Shown here piece by piece: positions 59,503 to 64,000 of a DNA stretch of 64,000 bases. The position numbers were made by a program, and so were the translations under genes. The notes below the pieces were generated by a model that saw only the letters and a program-made list of their open reading frames with translations, did no database searches and had not been told where the DNA came from. Source of the stretch: Akebia trifoliata. Its lineage: Eukaryota; Streptophyta; Magnoliopsida; Ranunculales; Lardizabalaceae. The DNA lies in NCBI GenBank assembly GCA_017979445.1, contig CM030706.1:13936967-14000966 (forward strand). Reading direction: 5' to 3'. The first letter of the stretch is position 1. Each line of letters begins with the position of its first letter.

Positions 59503-61180
59503 GGTGCGCGGATCCCCTTTTGACCCTTGAGGTTTGGGAGTCGCCACCTAGTTGTTAAGGTCTAGAAACCAAACTGACTCTAAAAAAGGCAAACTAATCT
59601 ACGAAAGAGAAAAAGAGTCCGGGGATCACGTTACGGGGTTGGAAGGTGTTAGGCACCAAACCCGCCCGGCCAAAGCCGGTCTCTACTAACTTCCCAAATA
59701 AATCACATTGCTAAAAACATAGATAAAAATAAAAATAAAAAATTGTATACCTTTCCGATAGCAAGGATTTTGCTCCATCAGATCTGACAAAAATAGCTCC
59801 TTGTACCGTACTCCCTTGATTCGTTCTGTCTCCGGATTTGATTTCGGATCTCCGAGATCAAGGTATCTCCTTGTTTTTGGATCTGAACTCTTCAAGTTCG
59901 TTGCGGGTTTGGGGGTGTTTTTGGAGGGCTTTTAGGTGTTTTCTAGGCTAAAATTGAAGGAGGGATGTTAGGTAAGGAGTTGGGACTCCAAAAGTAGGGT
60001 TTACGGGAGGCTATGGGGGCTTCTAGACCTACTTCTCTTAGGGTTTATGATTTTATACGAAAATAGGATGTGAGCACCTCTATTTATAGATGTTTTTAGG
60101 AGTTGATTTGGATAGAGTTAGTGCTTAATTAGAGTTCTTTTAATTAGAGTTGTGTTTTAGTTAGAATTGTTTTAGGTAGAATTGTGTTTTAATTAGAATT
60201 ATTTTAGGTAGAATTATTTTTTAGTTAGAACTCTATTAGATAGAGTTATTATTTAATTAGAATTCTATTATGATTTTGACTTTTGGTCTTATTTGATTGA
60301 CTTTTAATATTTTGACTTTAGTCTTACTTGATTGACTTTTAATATCTTGACTTCAGTTTCACTTGATTGACTTTAATACCTTGACTTCAGTCTTGCTTTT
60401 AATTTTGGAGAACCCCCCTCTAAAATATCTTTAATTCTTTGGACCCCCAAATGGAGGGGTCCTTAAAGAAATATCCCACGAACCCTCAACAATTTTACTT
60501 GAAAGTCCGATTGATCGATTTTTTTAGGTCCAATTTTTAAATTAATTTCATTAATGTTTCACTTTAATTACTTAATATTTTTATTTATTAATTTCAAAAT
60601 TTTTAATTATGAAAATTATGAAATTACCGTTTTACCCCCGGAGAGGACTTTTCACGTTTTAAGTTGGTTTTTAATGTTCTAGGATGTTTTAGAATCGATT
60701 TTTTGTAAGGAATTCAATGGAAATATTAGTTTGTATTATTTATAAAAAATTGTGTGAAATGGTCGTGAACTTTATGAGGGGCATTTTCGTAATTTTGTCG
60801 AATTCTGTTAAAATTGGCGAAATGATTTATTTGGTTTCGATTTGTTATTTTATGTGTTCGAATGAGTTTTCCTAATCGTAACGTAGGCTCTAGGGTTGTT
60901 TTGAGGTTAGGGGTATTTTGCTAATTTGGTCAATTTTTAGTGATTTTTATCGTGAAGCTTCTTTTTATCTGAAAAATGATGATTTCTATGTTTCTGGAGT
61001 CGTATTTTCCTAATGTAGCGTGGTTTCTAAGGTTTTGTCAATTCGAGATACCTCATCCGGATTTCTGAAACCCATCTGGTAACAAAATAAAGCAATGGAA
61101 TACACATCCATCATTGGGAATCATTGCGATCGGGTTGACGAGTTGATTAATCAGGCGGATGCAAAGATGGGGTGTCTACA
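59503..61180 (-). repeat. 5' LTR of element 4, main part
   Basis: Minus-strand LTR with its start at 61180 (TGTAGACACC) and TATA at 60081-60088. It is interrupted at the GGTGC duplication by element 3 and continues at 49461-49435. Confidence 0.9.
60081..60088 (-). promoter_or_regulatory. TATA box, element 4 5' LTR
   Basis: TATAAATA on the minus strand (TATTTATA on plus), followed by GAGGTG. Confidence 0.6.
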
Positions 61181-61409
61181 GTAATCTTCTTGGAAAATAG
61201 TAGAGACCAATGTTTGCCTGGCGGGATTGGTGCCTAACACCTTCCAACCCCGTAACGTGATCCCCGGACTTAGTTTCTTTTTGTAGATTAGTTATTCTTA
61301 TCCATCTTGAGTTAATGCTCGATTTCTAGACTGTAATAACTTGGTGCGACTCCCAAACCTCAAAAATCAAAAGCGGATCCACACATCCCGTGGATCGAGG
61401 GCACTTTCA
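61181..61409 (+). repeat. 3' LTR of element 2, terminal part
   Basis: Starts with GTAAT and matches the last ~230 bp of the Ogre-like LTR (24022-24259), ending CACTTTCA. It is separated from the first part (38377-39241) by the Harbinger fragment, element 4 and a deletion. Confidence 0.82.
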
Positions 61410-61439
61410 CAATTACACACATTGGAGGTTTTCATTGAG

Positions 61440-62060
61440 GCACGTGCAGTTGAGCAACTTTACTAGAATCTTCATTAGTCTTCAATGGTAAATCGATCCG
61501 GCACTCAACATATGTCTTGTAATTGATAAAATATGGAATTAACACATTCCTCAAACTATTCTAGCTTGGTCTGATTCCCAACTAGTGGTATCCAGATTCC
61601 AAATCGATCCTAGAGAAATATTGAACACCTTGTAGTTGGTCAAATAGGTCATTGATGCGCGGAAGGGGGTACTTATTCTTGATGGTCACTTGATTCAACT
61701 TTTGGTAATCAATACACAATCGAAATGACCCATCTTTCTTCTTGATGAACTAAATCGATGATCCCTAGGGAAAGGAACTCGATCGGATAAACCCCAAGCT
61801 AGTAAGCTCATCACTCTGTGCTTTTCACTCTTGAATTTCTACTAGGGCCATTTGGTATGGTGTAATAGAACCTTGTGCTTAGCACCAAATCAATCGAGAA
61901 TTTTATATCACGACATGGCAGCAAACCCAATAATTCTTCTGGAAAAATATCCCCAAATTTTCTAACTACCTCTACTATCTCTACTAATGTCTCTATCTCT
62001 GACATTCTCAGATTTTCCAATTATTTGTTTAGAGAATCGTATCTTCTATATCTAGAGTCC
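61440..62060 (-). pseudogene. Tekay-like reverse transcriptase, N-terminal part
   Basis: Minus strand: VVRKFGDIFPEELLGLLP and DIKFSIDLV (61811-62020) form the pre-RT block typical of chromoviruses. Then [37 protein letters not shown] and [11 protein letters not shown] (about 61740-61590). The catalytic xxDD box is not present because the copy is truncated. Stops near 61750 and 61585. Confidence 0.8.
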
Positions 62061-62299
62061 TAAACTTTAACTTTTGGATACCTTGGTCTCCTAAAAAAAA
62101 CCAGTCTCGCGAAATAGTCGACATGGGCATGGTTCTATACTAACCAATCCATACTCATGATGATGTCAAAATTGCAATAATCTAGTAACTTCAGATCGAT
62201 AATCAATTTTTGGTCCTCTATTCTAGTTATGTAGTCTTGACATAATTTTTAGGTTACCTTACGGTCTCCCAACGATGTGCAAAATCTCATTACTTGGCC

Positions 62300-62420
62300 C
62301 GTGTCAATAATTTCTAATTCTAGCAATCGTGCAATCTCAATAGAAATATATGTCTAAAGGAACCAATATCAAATAAAACTTGAATTTTTAACATTATAAT
62401 TAGAAATAGTATTTTTCAAA
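62300..62420 (-). pseudogene. Tekay-like protease active-site remnant
   Basis: Minus strand VLFDIGSFRHIFL, with DIGS (62370-62359) at the place of the usual DTG[AS]. Surrounding frames have stops. Confidence 0.7.
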
Positions 62421-62479
62421 ATTTCTTCGAAAACAAGTACCTCCTCCTAGGTCATAACCACTGCTCACGACTATGATAG

Positions 62480-63700
62480 AAGATAATTTTTCCTAAAATG
62501 TCCCACCTAATCACACATGTAACACGTCGACGATCCCACCTTCATAGGTTTCTATGAAGTGGGTAGTTGGTAGACTAGAGCCTCTAGTTTTTGAACATGC
62601 CTTGTTGGTTCCTCTGGCCCTATGGCATTACTAGAACCCCAATTTCTCTATAACTCAGTAATGGGGAAATCCTATAACTCAGTGGTGGATGAGCTTTCTA
62701 CTGTGGATACACTAATCTAGAGGTGATTGGCCTTGAATACTTCAACCTCTTGGTCGGGTCTGATCAAGAAAGAAGAGAGGTCTAGGGTTGACTGGTTTGT
62801 CACAGTTCATTAAATCCATAACACATGAGGTGTTCCTCATTTCCTGGATTTAGTGGTTCACCTTACAATTGTGGTGACTCTTGTACCATTTCTCGTTTTC
62901 AACTATTAGTCTTGTATGTTCAGGGTGGCATGAGTATGTTATCAACTTTATTAAAACTTTGTGGCCTTATCCACAACTCTTTCCTTCGACGACTGACTTA
63001 GTGATATCTTATGTTATTTCTTGTAAAATCCTTCCATTTATTGACTTCATATTTCTATAATCTCGTTTATTATGTATGGTTGCTTTCCTCAGGAATTTTC
63101 TAGTCTTGTAATCGTTTACCTGTTATTGGATCTTGATTGCCTTCCTTATGTTGGGCCTTGAGGCTGTGGTGGTACTATTTCTACTTTTTCTTGTAATCCT
63201 TGATGCAGTGGGATATTTACTCCTTGATCTCTTTGGGATTTATCCCTAAAATAGGGGTCAAGCATTTCTTTTATCCTCTCTAATCTTTTTGTTAGTTGAC
63301 CCATCATGATCATTTGGTTTCAAACATCTCTGACCTTCTTTTTTCTATGCAAGCCTAACTTTAGGATAATTCAGATACTACTTTTACCAACCGTTCTATC
63401 TTGGTAAGTTTACTCGATCTAAGTAGATCTTTCCTACCAGTTTGACTCATTCTCACAGGTCCAGTTGTACCTTTATTTCCTTCCATATTACCTAATCTGC
63501 AAATTCAACAATCTTTTGTCTATAAAAAATAATGTACTTATCATTATAAGACCAAAAATCATTCTTACGTAATCATTAATTATTACTTTAACTCAGAATT
63601 TAGTAATAGATACCATTTCCACTACTAACAGAATGAACGTAGAATCTTATCCTAGGCTTAGTAGGCTCTACAAACTTCTAGACATAGAAGAGCCCGTAAT
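62480..63700 (-). pseudogene. Tekay-like gag remnant with zinc knuckle
   Basis: A zinc-knuckle relic on minus at 62524-62485: C-x2-C, a stop, GH, and Tyr where the last Cys is expected. Upstream, near 63310-63180, MMGQLTKRLERIKEMLDP may be the N-terminal part. The frame is lost by many stops. Confidence 0.6.
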
Positions 63701-63820
63701 CTTAACACAGAACTACTAATGAGTTCGGATATCGGATTCCTAATATTACTCTAATATCTGTGCTATTAGTCAATTTTTCAAAATATAGTAGATCTGTATC
63801 CTATATGGATCTAAAGCTAT

Positions 63821-63832
63821 GCTCTGATATGA
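63821..63832 (-). other. Primer binding site, initiator tRNA-Met type
   Basis: Minus strand TCATATCAGAGC against the usual TGGTATCAGAGC (two changes), next to the LTR end at 63835. Confidence 0.7.
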
Positions 63833-63834
63833 TC

Positions 63835-63875
63835 TATGGCGCCCTCGAAACACTAACAAAAATAAAATAATATCG
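63835..63875 (-). repeat. 3' end of the Tekay-like 5' LTR
   Basis: Plus strand TATGGCGCCCTCGAAACACT aligns with the LTR termini at 6136 and 7275. Only 41 bp remain before another LTR interrupts it. Confidence 0.65.
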
Positions 63876-64000
63876 TGTAAGACCTAGAGTTTTTAACTCA
63901 TATCTCGAGGAAATCAAAGAGTAAAATTTTAAAAAAGTTCTAAAAGGACTTAGGGTAAAATGCTCAGATTTTGTTATATGTTCATTTTTAATAAAAATTG
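63876..64000 (+). mobile_element. Start of another Tekay-like LTR (LTR-D)
   Basis: TGTAAGACCTAGAGTTTTTA onward matches the start of LTR-A on its minus strand (21885 downward), including CATATCTCGAGGAAATC and GGACTTAGGGTA. Plus orientation; preceded by TATCG. Continues beyond the window. Confidence 0.75.

Larger units (their letters stand above)
40903..61180 (-). mobile_element. Element 4: non-autonomous Ogre-like retrotransposon
   Basis: Minus strand. The 5' LTR is 61180-59503 plus 49461-49435 (split by element 3), with PBS at 49433-49415. The leader is followed by remnants of pol, 3' repeat arrays and a truncated 3' LTR (41946-40903). The GTAAT at 61181-61185 matches the target position in the LTR of element 2 (24022-24026), so it inserted into the 3' LTR of element 2. 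ORF1, gag, protease, RT and RNase H are missing, with the same junctions as in element 3. Confidence 0.82.
22728..61409 (+). mobile_element. Element 2: Ogre/Tat-like retrotransposon, nested and broken
   Basis: A large Ty3/gypsy element of the Ogre/Tat type. It comprises a 5' LTR lacking its first ~120 bp (22728-24259), leader, ORF1, gag, protease, RT, gypsy RNase H, second RNase H, integrase, 3' repeat arrays, and a 3' LTR split into 38377-39241 and 61181-61409. Inserted in it are a solo LTR (35349-37086), a Harbinger fragment (39242-40900) and element 4 carrying element 3 (40903-61180). It is the only Ogre-like copy here that retains most pol domains; all frames have stops. Confidence 0.85.
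61410..63834 (-). mobile_element. Tekay/Del-like chromovirus internal remnant
   Basis: Minus-strand order from right to left: PBS (63832-63821), gag, zinc knuckle, protease, RT. The rest of pol is missing where the sequence meets element 2 at 61409/61410. LTR sequence (63835 onward) links it to the LTR-A/B/C family. Confidence 0.75.

Overview
The window looks like plant nuclear heterochromatin, most likely from a eudicot. It is AT-rich and almost entirely nested Ty3/gypsy LTR retrotransposons plus two non-autonomous DNA transposons. I see no intact host gene, rRNA, tRNA gene or CRISPR array. All retrotransposon reading frames are broken, so they are annotated as pseudogenes.

Four families explain most of the DNA. 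(1) A Tekay/Del-like chromovirus with an LTR of about 3.1 kb: an LTR at the left edge (1-2520, +); LTR-B (6136-7274 and 21891-22727, -); a solo LTR-A (7275-21885, -, TSD CTAAT); a gag-pol remnant on the right (61410-63834, -); and a + LTR start at the right edge (63876-64000). (2) An Athila lineage: one full-length element (8513-20042, +, TSD TATAT, tRNA-Asp-type PBS), an older inverted remnant (2521-6135, -) and a solo LTR inside that remnant (2729-3946). (3) An Ogre/Tat lineage whose LTRs run from TGTAGACACC to CTTTCA, with a tRNA-Arg-type PBS: element 2 (about 22728-61409, +, with ORF1, gag, protease, RT, two RNases H and integrase), a solo LTR inside it (35349-37086, TSD GGTTC), element 4 (40903-61180, -) and element 3 (49462-59502, +, TSD GGTGC). 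(4) PIF/Harbinger-like DNA transposons: a 1.1 kb palindromic element inside the Athila leader (10658-11760) and a truncated element with a Myb/SANT-like gene remnant (39242-40900).

The nesting order can be read from target-site duplications. On the left, the inverted Athila LTR holds LTR-B, which holds solo LTR-A, which holds the full Athila element, which holds the Harbinger-like element. On the right, the Tekay internal region abuts element 2, whose 3' LTR holds the Harbinger fragment and element 4, whose 5' LTR holds element 3. Element 3 is the youngest visible insertion (about 5 differences in the first 300 bp of its LTR pair). The Athila LTR pair is clearly older (roughly 15-17 differences in the first 250 bp).

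The most interesting signals are in the Ogre-like family. Elements 3 and 4 share the same large internal deletions (ORF1, gag, protease, RT and RNase H), so they are copies of one mobile non-autonomous derivative. Although they have lost their proteins, they keep a structured leader of about 750 bp and, between integrase and 3' LTR, two tandem arrays whose units form hairpins. Stem bases in these hairpins change together between units and between elements, often as G-U pairs in the sense strand. That is what an RNA element acting in cis would look like. Other notable features are a telo-box cluster upstream of the LTR TATA box, an LTR-LTR palindrome of about 1.7 kb per arm, and a segment of about 1.5 kb unique to one leader that may be captured sequence.
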